The notes beneath the pieces were generated by a model, which did no database searches, was not told where the DNA came from, and saw nothing but the letters and a program-made list of their open reading frames with translations. Shown piece by piece: positions 9,072-17,528 of a stretch of 64,000 nucleotides of DNA (positions are counted from its first letter, which is position 1; every line of letters begins with the position of its first letter). The position numbers and the translations under genes were made by a program. Source of the DNA: an uncultured Bacteroidales bacterium (lineage in GTDB: Bacteria; Bacteroidota; Bacteroidia; Bacteroidales; UBA932); NCBI GenBank assembly GCA_900320545.1, contig ONSU01000014.1, forward strand, positions 1 to 64,000. Reading direction: 5' to 3'.

Positions 9072-10235
9072 CTAAGACTCTTTGGCGGCGATGCGGTCCA
9101 TGATGAGGGAGATGGCGCCGTCGCCGGTGACGTTGCAGGCGGTGCCGAAGGAATCCATCGCGATGTAGAGCGTAATCATCATCGCCTGGGCCTGGGCGTC
9201 GAAGCCCAGCATGCTGCTCAGGATTCCAAGGGCGGCCATAATGGCTCCGCCGGGGACGCCGGGAGCGGCGACCATCACGATGCCCAGCATCATAATGAAA
9301 CCCAGCAGCGCCGGGAAGGACACCGGCATCCCGAGCATCAGCATCAGCGCGATGGCGCAGGAAGTGATCTTGAGCGTACTGCCCGACAGGTGAATCGTGG
9401 CGCATAGCGGAACGACAAATCCGGCGACGCTTTCCCGGACACCGTTGCCGGTCGTGCAGCGGAGGGTAACCGGAATCGTGGCGGCGGAAGACGCTGTCCC
9501 GAGCGCTGTCACATAGGCCGGAAGCATTCCCCAGAGCATCTTGAAGGGATTCTTGCGGGCGACAAGGCCCGCCACGCAGAACTGCAGCACCAGCAGGACA
9601 AGCGTCATCGCAAAGATGACGAGAACCAGCACGAGGAATGATTTCAGCACCGGAACGACCTTCCCCGCCGCCGTCATGTCCAGGAACAGGCCGAAGATGT
9701 AAACGGGCAGGACCGGGATGATTACCTTCTCTATGCTCCGGACAACGATGGTCCGGAGTTCGCCGAACCCCTTTCCGAGCACCTCAGCCTTGCTGGCGGC
9801 GATGCCGATCCCGAGAAGGAACGAAAGGACCAGGGCTGTCATCACGTCGGTCATGGGCGGGATGGCAAGGGTGAAGTACGGTGCGAAATCCACATCGGCG
9901 GCCTTCAGGGCGGTCAGACTCCCCGCTCCGACAACCTTCGGGAAAAGGGTGCTGCTGAAAAGGTAGGCGAACAGGCCCGACAGGACCGTGAACGTATACG
10001 CGATCGCCACGGTAATCAGAAGCATCCGGCCGGCCTTCGCCCCCACGTCAGCGATCGCGGGCGTTACGAGGCCGATGATGATCAGCGGGATGAAAAATCG
10101 CAGCAGCTGGTCGAAGATGCCGTCGAAGGTATTCATCGCGCGGACGATAAATGCCGGGGCCACCAGGCCGATGAGAATGCCCAGGACAATGGCGATGAGG
10201 ACCCTGGCCAGAAGGGGAATGCGGATTTTTTTCAT
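9072..10235 (-). CDS. dicarboxylate/amino-acid:cation symporter (DAACS family)
   Basis: A 387-residue inner-membrane protein with about eight hydrophobic segments and the two re-entrant loops of the family: GTASSAATIPVTLRC (Ser-rich HP1) and APGVPGGAIMAALGIL (HP2), then SFGTACNVTGDGAI, the Asn/Asp-containing TM8 that binds substrate and sodium. Relatives import glutamate, aspartate, C4-dicarboxylates or serine/threonine with Na+ or H+. It lies 16 bases after the DeoR regulator gene in the same orientation, so the two probably form an operon. A second glutamate-type carrier (33222-34562) lies at the far end of the same locus. Confidence 0.9.
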   Translation of the reverse strand: MKKIRIPLLARVLIAIVLGILIGLVAPAFIVRAMNTFDGIFDQLLRFFIPLIIIGLVTPAIADVGAKAGRMLLITVAIAYTFTVLSGLFAYLFSSTLFPKVVGAGSLTALKAADVDFAPYFTLAIPPMTDVMTALVLSFLLGIGIAASKAEVLGKGFGELRTIVVRSIEKVIIPVLPVYIFGLFLDMTAAGKVVPVLKSFLVLVLVIFAMTLVLLVLQFCVAGLVARKNPFKMLWGMLPAYVTALGTASSAATIPVTLRCTTGNGVRESVAGFVVPLCATIHLSGSTLKITSCAIALMLMLGMPVSFPALLGFIMMLGIVMVAAPGVPGGAIMAALGILSSMLGFDAQAQAMMITLYIAMDSFGTACNVTGDGAISLIMDRIAAKES

Positions 10236-10251
10236 ACGGTCGCGGACGGGG

Positions 10252-11016
10252 TTAGACGGTGATGACGCGGACGCCTGTCTTTTCGATGGCCTTGCGGGCG
10301 GAGTCGGAGATGCCGGAATCGGTAATGAGTACGTCCACCTCGCCCATCGCGCAGATCCGGCCGAATCCCTTGAATCCGATCTTGGAGGAATCGGCCAGAA
10401 CGATACTCGTCGCCACGACGCCCATCATCTGATGGAGCAGTTCGGCCTCTTCGATCGTGGCGCAGGTCGCCCCGAAATCCGGATCGATGCCGTCAACGCC
10501 GAAAAACAGCTTGCTGCAGTGAAGATTGTTGAGCATCCCCTTGGCCTCGGACCCGATCACGCAAAAGGAGTTGCCGTACAGGATGCCGCCAAGCTGCATC
10601 ACGGAGATCCCGGACATGTCGCCGAGGGCCATCGCGATATTGACGGCCGGCGTGACGACGTTCAGGCGCCCCTTGGGTTTGATTATCTCGGCCATTACGC
10701 CGACCGTGGATCCCGCTCCCATGATGATAGAATCGTTCTCCTGCAGCATCGCGATGGCGCGGGCGGCAATCCGTTGTTTCTGCTTGAGGTGGATCAGGCG
10801 CTTGGTGTTGAGACTGATGTCCATCACCGGGGCCGCGGTGGGAAGCGCGCTGCCGTATGCGCGGTAGAGCAGTCCCTGTCCCTCCAGGTAGGTGAGATCC
10901 TTGCGGATGGTGGTCTGGGTGACGGACAGTGCCTCGGCAAGGTCCGCGACGCGGACGAATCCGTTCTGGAAAATATTGTCGAGAATGTACTTGCGCCGTT
11001 CTGCGATACTTTTCAT
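10252..11016 (-). CDS. DeoR/GlpR-family transcriptional regulator
   Basis: The start at 11016 (MKSIAERRKYILDNIFQ) is preferred over 11043 because it begins the standard DeoR N-terminus and lies downstream of a promoter. A winged HTH follows (VADLAEALSVTQTTIRKDLTYLE, about residues 23-45, then GLLYRAYGSA). The C-terminal sensor has the sugar-phosphate loop MGAGSTVGVMAEI and FFGVDGIDPDFG. Members usually repress sugar catabolic operons and are released by a phosphorylated sugar intermediate. It diverges from susC across a 151-base region with back-to-back promoters, so it is the obvious candidate regulator of the 11168-38638 locus. An amino-sugar phosphate would fit as signal. Confidence 0.9.
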   Translation of the reverse strand: MKSIAERRKYILDNIFQNGFVRVADLAEALSVTQTTIRKDLTYLEGQGLLYRAYGSALPTAAPVMDISLNTKRLIHLKQKQRIAARAIAMLQENDSIIMGAGSTVGVMAEIIKPKGRLNVVTPAVNIAMALGDMSGISVMQLGGILYGNSFCVIGSEAKGMLNNLHCSKLFFGVDGIDPDFGATCATIEEAELLHQMMGVVATSIVLADSSKIGFKGFGRICAMGEVDVLITDSGISDSARKAIEKTGVRVITV

Positions 11017-11040
11017 AAAAAAGTGGGATTTGTACCTTCG

Positions 11041-11071
11041 CAAAGGTAAGTAATTCTATCCCAAAAAACAA
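11041..11071 (-). promoter_or_regulatory. promoter of the deoR-symporter operon
   Basis: Read on the minus strand: TTG at 11071-11069, a 20-base spacer, then TACCTTTG at 11048-11041. It matches the Bacteroidetes -33/-7 consensus and would start transcription near 11034, about 18 bases before the start codon at 11016. Confidence 0.65.
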
Positions 11072-11107
11072 GAAACGAAACAAAACGAAATTTTTTTCGG
11101 CAGAAGT

Positions 11108-11139
11108 ATTGGTTAAACGAAAACAATTGCGTACATTTG
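11108..11139 (+). promoter_or_regulatory. promoter of the susC operon
   Basis: ATTG at 11108-11111, a 20-base spacer, then TACATTTG at 11132-11139. It matches the Bacteroidetes consensus. Transcription would start near 11146, 22 bases before the susC ATG. It is back-to-back with the deoR promoter; the 36 bases between the two -33 elements are A-rich and are a plausible operator region, though I see no clear palindrome. Confidence 0.75.
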
Positions 11140-11167
11140 AAACCAGTTAACCATACGAACCTCCAAT

Positions 11168-14100
11168 ATGAGACTCAAATCCTTTCTGATGCTTCTGACG
11201 GTATCGCTCCTGACCCTCCTCGGCGGGGCGGCCGTCTCGGCCCAAAACAAATCGCTGACCGTCCAGGGCGTCGTCTCGGACGCGAACGGCGATCCGCTGG
11301 CCGGTGTAATGGTCTATGTGCAGGGCAGCAGGAGCGGCTCCGCCACCGACCTTTCCGGACGCTACACCCTGAGCGGCGTAAAGCCCAATGCCACGCTCAC
11401 TTACAGTATGATGGGCTATGAGGAGCAAAACATCCCGGTCGAAGGGCGTACCGCAATCGATGTCGTCCTCAGAGACGACGCGATGGTGCTGGAAGAAGCC
11501 GTCTCCATCGGCTACGGCAGCCAGCGCAAGGTAACCCTGACGGGCTCGGTGGCCACGACCTCCGGCGCCGAACTCGTCAAGAACTCCTCCGTCAACCTGT
11601 CCCAGGGCCTTGCCGGCCGTCTGAGCGGCGTAATCGTCAACAACCGCTCCGGCGAACCGGGAAAGGACGATGCGGTGATGTTCATCCGCGGACGCAGCAC
11701 CCTCGGTGACAACTCCCCGCTCATCATCATCGACGGCGTGCCGGGACGAGGGGATGAATTCGGCCGCCTCACCGGCGACGAGATCGAGAGCGTGACCGTA
11801 CTGAAAGACGCCTCCGCCGCCATCTACGGCTCCCGGAGCGCCAACGGCGTCATCCTCGTCACCACCAAGCGCGGCCGCTTCAACGAAGCGCCGAACGTCA
11901 CGTTTACCTACGACCTCGGCATGCAGCAGCCCACCCGCCTCGTGAAGATGGCCGACGCCGTCCTCTTTACCAAGGCGTACAACGACGAGCTCGCCATTAC
12001 GGGCGCCGCGCCGTACTACAACGAGACCCAGCGGCAGCACTATATCGACCAGGACGACCCAATCCTGTACCCCAACACCGACTGGTTCAAGGAAATCATC
12101 AAACCCGTCTCGCTCCAGCACAAGTACGGCGTAAGCATCAGCGGCGGCGCCAAAAAGGTGGCTTATTTCGTCCAGTTCAACGGCCAGTACCAGGACGGTA
12201 TCTATTACAAGAGCGCCACCAACTACAGCCAGTACAATCTGCGCTCCAACCTCGACATCCAGGTCACCAATAACCTCAAGCTCGGAGTGGACATCCAGGC
12301 GAGGCGGCAGCAGAAGAACTACTCGGCCTTCCCCTCCGACAGTTACGGTATCTTCTACATCGCGACCCGTATGAAACCTACCGGAGCGGCGTACTACCCG
12401 AACGGCCTCCTGCGCGGCGGCACGAACCCCGCCGTCCTCGTCCAGGACCTCACCGGCTACGACCGTACCACCTTCAATTCCATCAACACCACCCTCAGCG
12501 CAAACTGGGACCTTCCTTTTATCACAAAGGGGCTCTCGGTCAACGCCAAGGTCGCCTACGACCTTACCTCCCGTTTCCGCAAGAACTGGCAGCAACAGTG
12601 GAAGTACTACAGTTACGACGAGATCACCGAACTCTATGAGGAGTTCACCACCTCGTACTGGACCACGCCGACCCTGCACGAGTACCAGACCCACTGGCAC
12701 ACGCTTACGGTCAACGCCAACATCAACTACGACCGCACCTTCAACGGCCACCACGTGAGCGCCCTCGCGGGCTTCGAGCAGAGTTCCTACCGCCTCGACT
12801 ACTTCACGGCCGGCCGGAACAAATATCCTACCGACATCCTCGACGAACTGTTCGCCGGCGATGCCGACCGCGAGTATTTCAGCGCCACGGGCTATGCCCG
12901 CGAGACCGCCCGCCGCTCCTTCTTCGGCCGTGTCGGCTACGACTACAACAGCAAGTACCTGTTCCAGTTTATCATGCGTTTCGACGGCTCCGAAAACTTC
13001 CCCAGGGGCAAGCGCTGGGGCTTCTTCCCTGGCGTGTCGGTGGGCTGGCGCATTTCCGAGGAACCGTTCATGAAAGAGAACGTCCCCGACATCACCAACC
13101 TCAAGATCCGCGCTTCCTACGGCGAGCAGGGCAACGACCAGATCGCAGCTTTCCAGTACATGCCGAGTTACGAATATACCTCCAAGAACAGCTATAAGCT
13201 CAAGATGGACGGCAAGGACGTCAACATCATCGTTCCCGGCACCATCCCCAATGAGAACGTCACTTGGGAAGTCGCCCGCACCTGGAACGCCGGTATCGAC
13301 GGAAGCATCCGGAACGGTCTGTTCACCTGGGAGGCCGAATTCTTCCACACCCAGCGCAAGAACATCCTCTGCACCCGCAACGCCTCCGTTCCCTACTATA
13401 CGGGTATGACAAGCAGCCTGCCCGACGAGAACATCGGAATCGTCAACAACACCGGCGTCGAGCTCCAGCTGGGCCACGAGTACAGGGTCGGAGAATTCTC
13501 CTACCACATCACCGGCAACTTCATGTATGCCCGGAACAAGATCGTCTATATGGACGAAACGCCCTGGCCGGAAGGTCACGACTATATGAAACTCGAAGGG
13601 ATGCCGATGGGCTCCTCGCTGTATTACCACGCCATCGGCGTATTCAAGACACAGGATCAGCTGGACAATTATCCGCACATGGACGGCGCCACGCTCGGCG
13701 ACCTCATCTATGAGGATCTGGACAAGGACGGCAAGATTACAAACCTCGACCGTCAGCGCATCCCGCTCACCGTCGTTCCGCAGATCGTATTCGGCCTGAA
13801 CTTCGAAGCCCGCTGGAAAGGCCTTGACTTCTCGTTCCTCCTCCAGGGACAGGGGCTGGCCCGCTACTACTATTCTCCGCTGATGGACCCGGTCTCCGGC
13901 AACCTCGAGCGGGAAGCGGCCGAGAAGGCCTGGACGCTGGAAAACACCACGTCCGACTATCCGCGTATCGGATCGACCGTCAGCAACGGCGGCGTCAACC
14001 GTTCCGACTTCTATTCCCGCAACGCTTCCTTCATCCGTCTGAAGAACGTTGAACTCGGCTATACCCTTCCGCAAAAGTTGTTCGGCACCAAATTCCCCTG

Positions 14101-14245
14101 CAAGGGAATCCGCTTCTACATCGCCGGATACAATCTCCTCACCCTGTCCGAACTCAAGAACGTCGACCCCGAGACCTCGGACGAGAGCTACCAGACCTAT
14201 CCTCAGATGAGGATTTTCAACACGGGTGTGAAAATTATGTTCTAG
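11168..14245 (+). CDS. SusC/RagA-family TonB-dependent outer-membrane transporter
   Basis: A 1025-residue protein with signal peptide MRLKSFLMLLTVSLLTLLGGAAVSA. Domains in order: carboxypeptidase-regulatory-like beta-sandwich (LTVQGVVSDANGDPLAGVMV, about 30-110); plug domain with the SusC-specific segments SIGYGSQRKVTLTGSV and NNRSGEPGKDDAVMFIRG; then DASAAIYGSRSANGVILVTT; then a 22-strand barrel ending GVKIMF. It imports oligosaccharides or glycopeptides across the outer membrane using TonB energy, with SusD as the lid. Length and start are typical. It is the first gene of a long plus-strand operon and has its own promoter. Confidence 0.95.
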   Translation: MRLKSFLMLLTVSLLTLLGGAAVSAQNKSLTVQGVVSDANGDPLAGVMVYVQGSRSGSATDLSGRYTLSGVKPNATLTYSMMGYEEQNIPVEGRTAIDVVLRDDAMVLEEAVSIGYGSQRKVTLTGSVATTSGAELVKNSSVNLSQGLAGRLSGVIVNNRSGEPGKDDAVMFIRGRSTLGDNSPLIIIDGVPGRGDEFGRLTGDEIESVTVLKDASAAIYGSRSANGVILVTTKRGRFNEAPNVTFTYDLGMQQPTRLVKMADAVLFTKAYNDELAITGAAPYYNETQRQHYIDQDDPILYPNTDWFKEIIKPVSLQHKYGVSISGGAKKVAYFVQFNGQYQDGIYYKSATNYSQYNLRSNLDIQVTNNLKLGVDIQARRQQKNYSAFPSDSYGIFYIATRMKPTGAAYYPNGLLRGGTNPAVLVQDLTGYDRTTFNSINTTLSANWDLPFITKGLSVNAKVAYDLTSRFRKNWQQQWKYYSYDEITELYEEFTTSYWTTPTLHEYQTHWHTLTVNANINYDRTFNGHHVSALAGFEQSSYRLDYFTAGRNKYPTDILDELFAGDADREYFSATGYARETARRSFFGRVGYDYNSKYLFQFIMRFDGSENFPRGKRWGFFPGVSVGWRISEEPFMKENVPDITNLKIRASYGEQGNDQIAAFQYMPSYEYTSKNSYKLKMDGKDVNIIVPGTIPNENVTWEVARTWNAGIDGSIRNGLFTWEAEFFHTQRKNILCTRNASVPYYTGMTSSLPDENIGIVNNTGVELQLGHEYRVGEFSYHITGNFMYARNKIVYMDETPWPEGHDYMKLEGMPMGSSLYYHAIGVFKTQDQLDNYPHMDGATLGDLIYEDLDKDGKITNLDRQRIPLTVVPQIVFGLNFEARWKGLDFSFLLQGQGLARYYYSPLMDPVSGNLEREAAEKAWTLENTTSDYPRIGSTVSNGGVNRSDFYSRNASFIRLKNVELGYTLPQKLFGTKFPCKGIRFYIAGYNLLTLSELKNVDPETSDESYQTYPQMRIFNTGVKIMF

Positions 14246-14258
14246 CAAAGGAGTCACC

Positions 14259-16175
14259 ATGAAAAGGATCATTACCATACTGACCGTCGTCCTTGCCGCC
14301 GCAGCCATCGTGTCCTGCAACAAGGAAAAAGGGTTCCTCGACAAGACCCCGCTCGACAAACTTACGGAAGAAGCCGTCTTCTCCAGCATCGGTCTGGCCG
14401 AAGCCCACGTAAACAGTTTCTATGTCGTACTGCCCGACCCTTACCAGGAGGGCAACATCGGCTGTATCAGCGACGAAGGATTTTTCCGCTATGGCGGTTC
14501 TTCCACGCGCTACATCGCTTCCGGAACGATGAATCCGGACAATATCATGTATATGAACGAGGGCGGATCGGCGCACAACACGCGCACCACCATCCTCAAC
14601 ATCTGGAACCGCTCCTACCAGTTCCTCCGCAATATGAACCGCTTCATCAATACCATCGAGGCGGACACCGGAAAGAAGGGCGACAAGAACTGGAACCGGC
14701 TCCTCGGCGAGACCTATTTCCTCCGCGCCTGGACATACACCAATCTCATCGAGCGCTATGCCGGCGTACCGATCATCAAGGACATCTATACCTTGAGCGA
14801 CGAATTCTCCGTCAGACGCGACAAGTTCGACGACTGCGTCGATTTCATCCTTGAGGACCTTGCCAAGGCCGAGAACCTCCTCCCCGAAAAGAACGCGGCG
14901 GGACGGGCCACCCGTGACGCCGCCCTGGCCCTTCACAGCCGGGTTACCCTTATCGCGGCCTCTCCGCTTTTCAACGATCCCGACAAGCCCGAAGGCGGAA
15001 TCTTCCGGGGAACCTACAGCCGCGACAAGTGGCAGCGGGCATACGATGCGGCCAAGGCCATCGTGGACCGCGCCGACATCGACGGGGCCTACCGGATGGA
15101 AGACACATACGACGCTTTCTGGAAGAATGTCGATTCCAAGGAGAATATCTGGTGTAAATTCTTTGTCGCCAACTCCTCCTCGGATGACAACTACACCAAG
15201 AAGGCCCAGCTCCTGTACTCGGTCGTGTACTTCAACGGATGGACCTCGATGGAGCCCACCCAGGCGATGGTGAGCGACTACGAGATGATCACCGGCAAGA
15301 AGTGGTTCGAGGAAGATTCCGGATACGATCCCGAGCATCCCTTCAGGAACCGCGACCCGCGCTTCTACAAATCCGTCGCAGCCCCCTTCAGCCTCTACGG
15401 CAATATGAAGGGCAACTCCTATTCCGAGGATGTCCTCGAACTTTATCTCCTCTGGAAAGACAAGACGAGGGATGATTTCAGCAAGGACCGGACGAGCAAG
15501 ATGCCCGACTATACGGCCAAGGGCAAGCATCTGTGGCATGCGTCCACTACGACGGGTTATGAACTCAACAAATGGTACATCCCGACCTCCCCGATCACCG
15601 AGGCCGAGACCGGCTCGCTGCTGTACCCGTGGTTCCGTCTGCCGGAATTCTACCTCAACCTCGCCGAGGCGGCCTATATGCTGGGCGAGGAGGAGACCTG
15701 CCGCAACTATATCAACAAGATCCGCGACCGTGCGGACGTGATGATGCCGCACGTGACGGAGAGCGGCGAAGCCCTCTGGGACCGCCTGGTCAACGAGCGC
15801 CGCATCGAATTCGCCTTCGAGACGATGCGCTACTTCGACCTGCGCCGCTGGAAGATGGCCGATTTCTACGAGAACATCCCCTTCGCGGGAACGCAGACGA
15901 TGCTTCTTGAAAAGGGCGGCGTGACGGATACCGTCTATCGGATGCCGCGTCTGTACGACCCGTCCAAGAACGACCGCATCTACTACGAGGAAGGGGCCGT
16001 ATATGAGTACAAATGGCTCGGCAAGACCTACAAGATCGACTATGGCGACTGCCCTCTCGGAATGAGCCCCACCCAGAAATACTTCCCCGAGGACGGACGC
16101 AACTACCTGATGCCGATCCCGCGCAACGAAATCACCAAGAGTAAGGGTACCATCGAGCAGAATCCGGGATATTAG
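14259..16175 (+). CDS. SusD/RagB-family glycan-binding lipoprotein
   Basis: A 638-residue surface lipoprotein (MKRIITILTVVLAAAAIVSC, Cys20). It has the typical start NKEKGFLDKTPLDKLTEEAVFSS, the TPR-forming helix pair RLLGETYFLRAWTYTNLIERYAGVPII, and the C-terminal block LWDRLVNERRIEFAFETMRYFDLRRWK diagnostic of SusD. The end NYLMPIPRNEITKSKGTIEQNPGY is also canonical. It binds the oligosaccharide and delivers it to SusC. It lies 13 bases after susC, with an unusual good Shine-Dalgarno-like AAAGGAG at 14246-14252. Confidence 0.95.
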   Translation: MKRIITILTVVLAAAAIVSCNKEKGFLDKTPLDKLTEEAVFSSIGLAEAHVNSFYVVLPDPYQEGNIGCISDEGFFRYGGSSTRYIASGTMNPDNIMYMNEGGSAHNTRTTILNIWNRSYQFLRNMNRFINTIEADTGKKGDKNWNRLLGETYFLRAWTYTNLIERYAGVPIIKDIYTLSDEFSVRRDKFDDCVDFILEDLAKAENLLPEKNAAGRATRDAALALHSRVTLIAASPLFNDPDKPEGGIFRGTYSRDKWQRAYDAAKAIVDRADIDGAYRMEDTYDAFWKNVDSKENIWCKFFVANSSSDDNYTKKAQLLYSVVYFNGWTSMEPTQAMVSDYEMITGKKWFEEDSGYDPEHPFRNRDPRFYKSVAAPFSLYGNMKGNSYSEDVLELYLLWKDKTRDDFSKDRTSKMPDYTAKGKHLWHASTTTGYELNKWYIPTSPITEAETGSLLYPWFRLPEFYLNLAEAAYMLGEEETCRNYINKIRDRADVMMPHVTESGEALWDRLVNERRIEFAFETMRYFDLRRWKMADFYENIPFAGTQTMLLEKGGVTDTVYRMPRLYDPSKNDRIYYEEGAVYEYKWLGKTYKIDYGDCPLGMSPTQKYFPEDGRNYLMPIPRNEITKSKGTIEQNPGY

Positions 16176-16178
16176 GCC

Positions 16179-17528
16179 ATGAGAAAACTGGGAACGCTTA
16201 TTCTTGCGACGGTGCTGGCGGCATCCTGTTCGCAGGGCGGGAAACTGACCTGCAACTATAACGCGGCTGACATCTCGACCCTTGAGGGAGAGGCGACGAT
16301 GCTGGCGGGATTCGCCGCCCGCAACGACCTCTCCACGGGGATCCATCTGCCGTTGAACACCCATTGTCTCGTCATCTCCGACGGCTCCGACAAGGTCTGC
16401 ATCATTTCCAATGACCTGATGGAGATCTCTCCCGAACTGTCGCTGGAATGGCGGAAGGAGATCGCGCAGAAGAGCGGGCTGCCGCTGGACAGGATCTTCA
16501 TGCACTGTATCCATACGCATTCCGCACCCCGCAACGGGGGCTGGCGGTCCGAGCCGGGCGGGAGCAATTACGCCCACAAGGAGCGGCTGCACAGGACGCT
16601 GGTGGAGAATGCGGTCAGGACCATCACGGAGGACGCCGCGTTCCGCCCCTTCCGCCTCGAGGTCGGCAACGGCACCACGACCATCAATTACAACCGCTGC
16701 GAGAAAACTTCGGGGCCTGTTGACCGGAATGTCTATGTCGCGCGGATCATCCCGAAGGGGGGGGACAAACCCCTTGTGAGCATCGTCAACGTGGCGTGTC
16801 ACCCCGTCTGCATGGGCCCGCGGAGCCTGCTGGTATCATCCGACTATCCGGGCGTGACGGGCAGGATCCTGTCGGAGGCCTGGGGCGGAGATGTCTTCCA
16901 ACTGACCGGTGCGGCCGGCAATATGGACCCGGCAAAAGGCCCCAAGGACTATCTGTATGCAGAAGAGACCGGCCGCTGCCTGGCCGACTCCATCCTGAAT
17001 TTCCATTTCCGCAAGGTCCCCTCCACCGGGGAATTCAAGGTCGTGAACGATACCGTCTCCCTGCCGTACCGCATCGCCGAGGTGACGCCGGAAGCGGTCA
17101 TCGCCCACGCAGAGGAGATTTCCCGGTGGGACAAAACCGTTTCCGCTTCCTGGAAAGAGGACGTGGCTGGGTGGAAGGATCTGATCCTCTCGCGTTTTGC
17201 CGAGGGGGAGGTCAAGAGTTCGCTCGACTTCACGATGGGAGCCGTCAACATCGACGGCGTCATCTTCTTCTTCACGCAGGGGGAGCCGTTCTGCGAGTAC
17301 CAGGAGGCGGCCCGCGCCCGTTTCCCGGACCGGGATGTCTTCTTCGCCGGCTATACCAACGGCCAGAATTCCTATCTGCCGTCGGCCTATGCTTATGAGA
17401 AGCATACCGGATATGAATATGAAATCGACCAGATGCACGTCTATATCAAGGCTCCTTATCCGCTCTCTCGCGAAATGCCGGCGACATTCAGCGACGCCAT
17501 CGACAAAACCATTGAAAAAGCCCTATGA
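16179..17528 (+). CDS. neutral/alkaline ceramidase N-terminal-domain lipoprotein
   Basis: A 449-residue lipoprotein (MRKLGTLILATVLAASC, Cys17). Residues about 40-240 match the neutral/alkaline non-lysosomal ceramidase N-terminal domain: IHLPLNTHCLVISDGSDKVCIISNDL, HCIHTHSAPRNGG and VNVACHPVCMG supply the zinc-ligand histidines. At the position where true ceramidases have the nucleophile motif GDVSPN it has GAAGNMDP, so the catalytic Ser of the Pseudomonas enzyme is not visible, and the C-terminal ceramidase domain is absent. Short forms like this are common in Bacteroidetes PULs and presumably hydrolyse an amide, with unknown substrate. In this operon an N-acyl bond of an amino sugar or wall peptide is a reasonable guess. 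Confidence 0.75.
   Translation: MRKLGTLILATVLAASCSQGGKLTCNYNAADISTLEGEATMLAGFAARNDLSTGIHLPLNTHCLVISDGSDKVCIISNDLMEISPELSLEWRKEIAQKSGLPLDRIFMHCIHTHSAPRNGGWRSEPGGSNYAHKERLHRTLVENAVRTITEDAAFRPFRLEVGNGTTTINYNRCEKTSGPVDRNVYVARIIPKGGDKPLVSIVNVACHPVCMGPRSLLVSSDYPGVTGRILSEAWGGDVFQLTGAAGNMDPAKGPKDYLYAEETGRCLADSILNFHFRKVPSTGEFKVVNDTVSLPYRIAEVTPEAVIAHAEEISRWDKTVSASWKEDVAGWKDLILSRFAEGEVKSSLDFTMGAVNIDGVIFFFTQGEPFCEYQEAARARFPDRDVFFAGYTNGQNSYLPSAYAYEKHTGYEYEIDQMHVYIKAPYPLSREMPATFSDAIDKTIEKAL

Noticed and set aside
11147..14389. Very long minus-strand ORF of 1080 codons opposite susC
   Set aside because: High-GC mirror frame of a clear SusC gene; no start signal, no recognisable domain, and composition typical of antisense frames.
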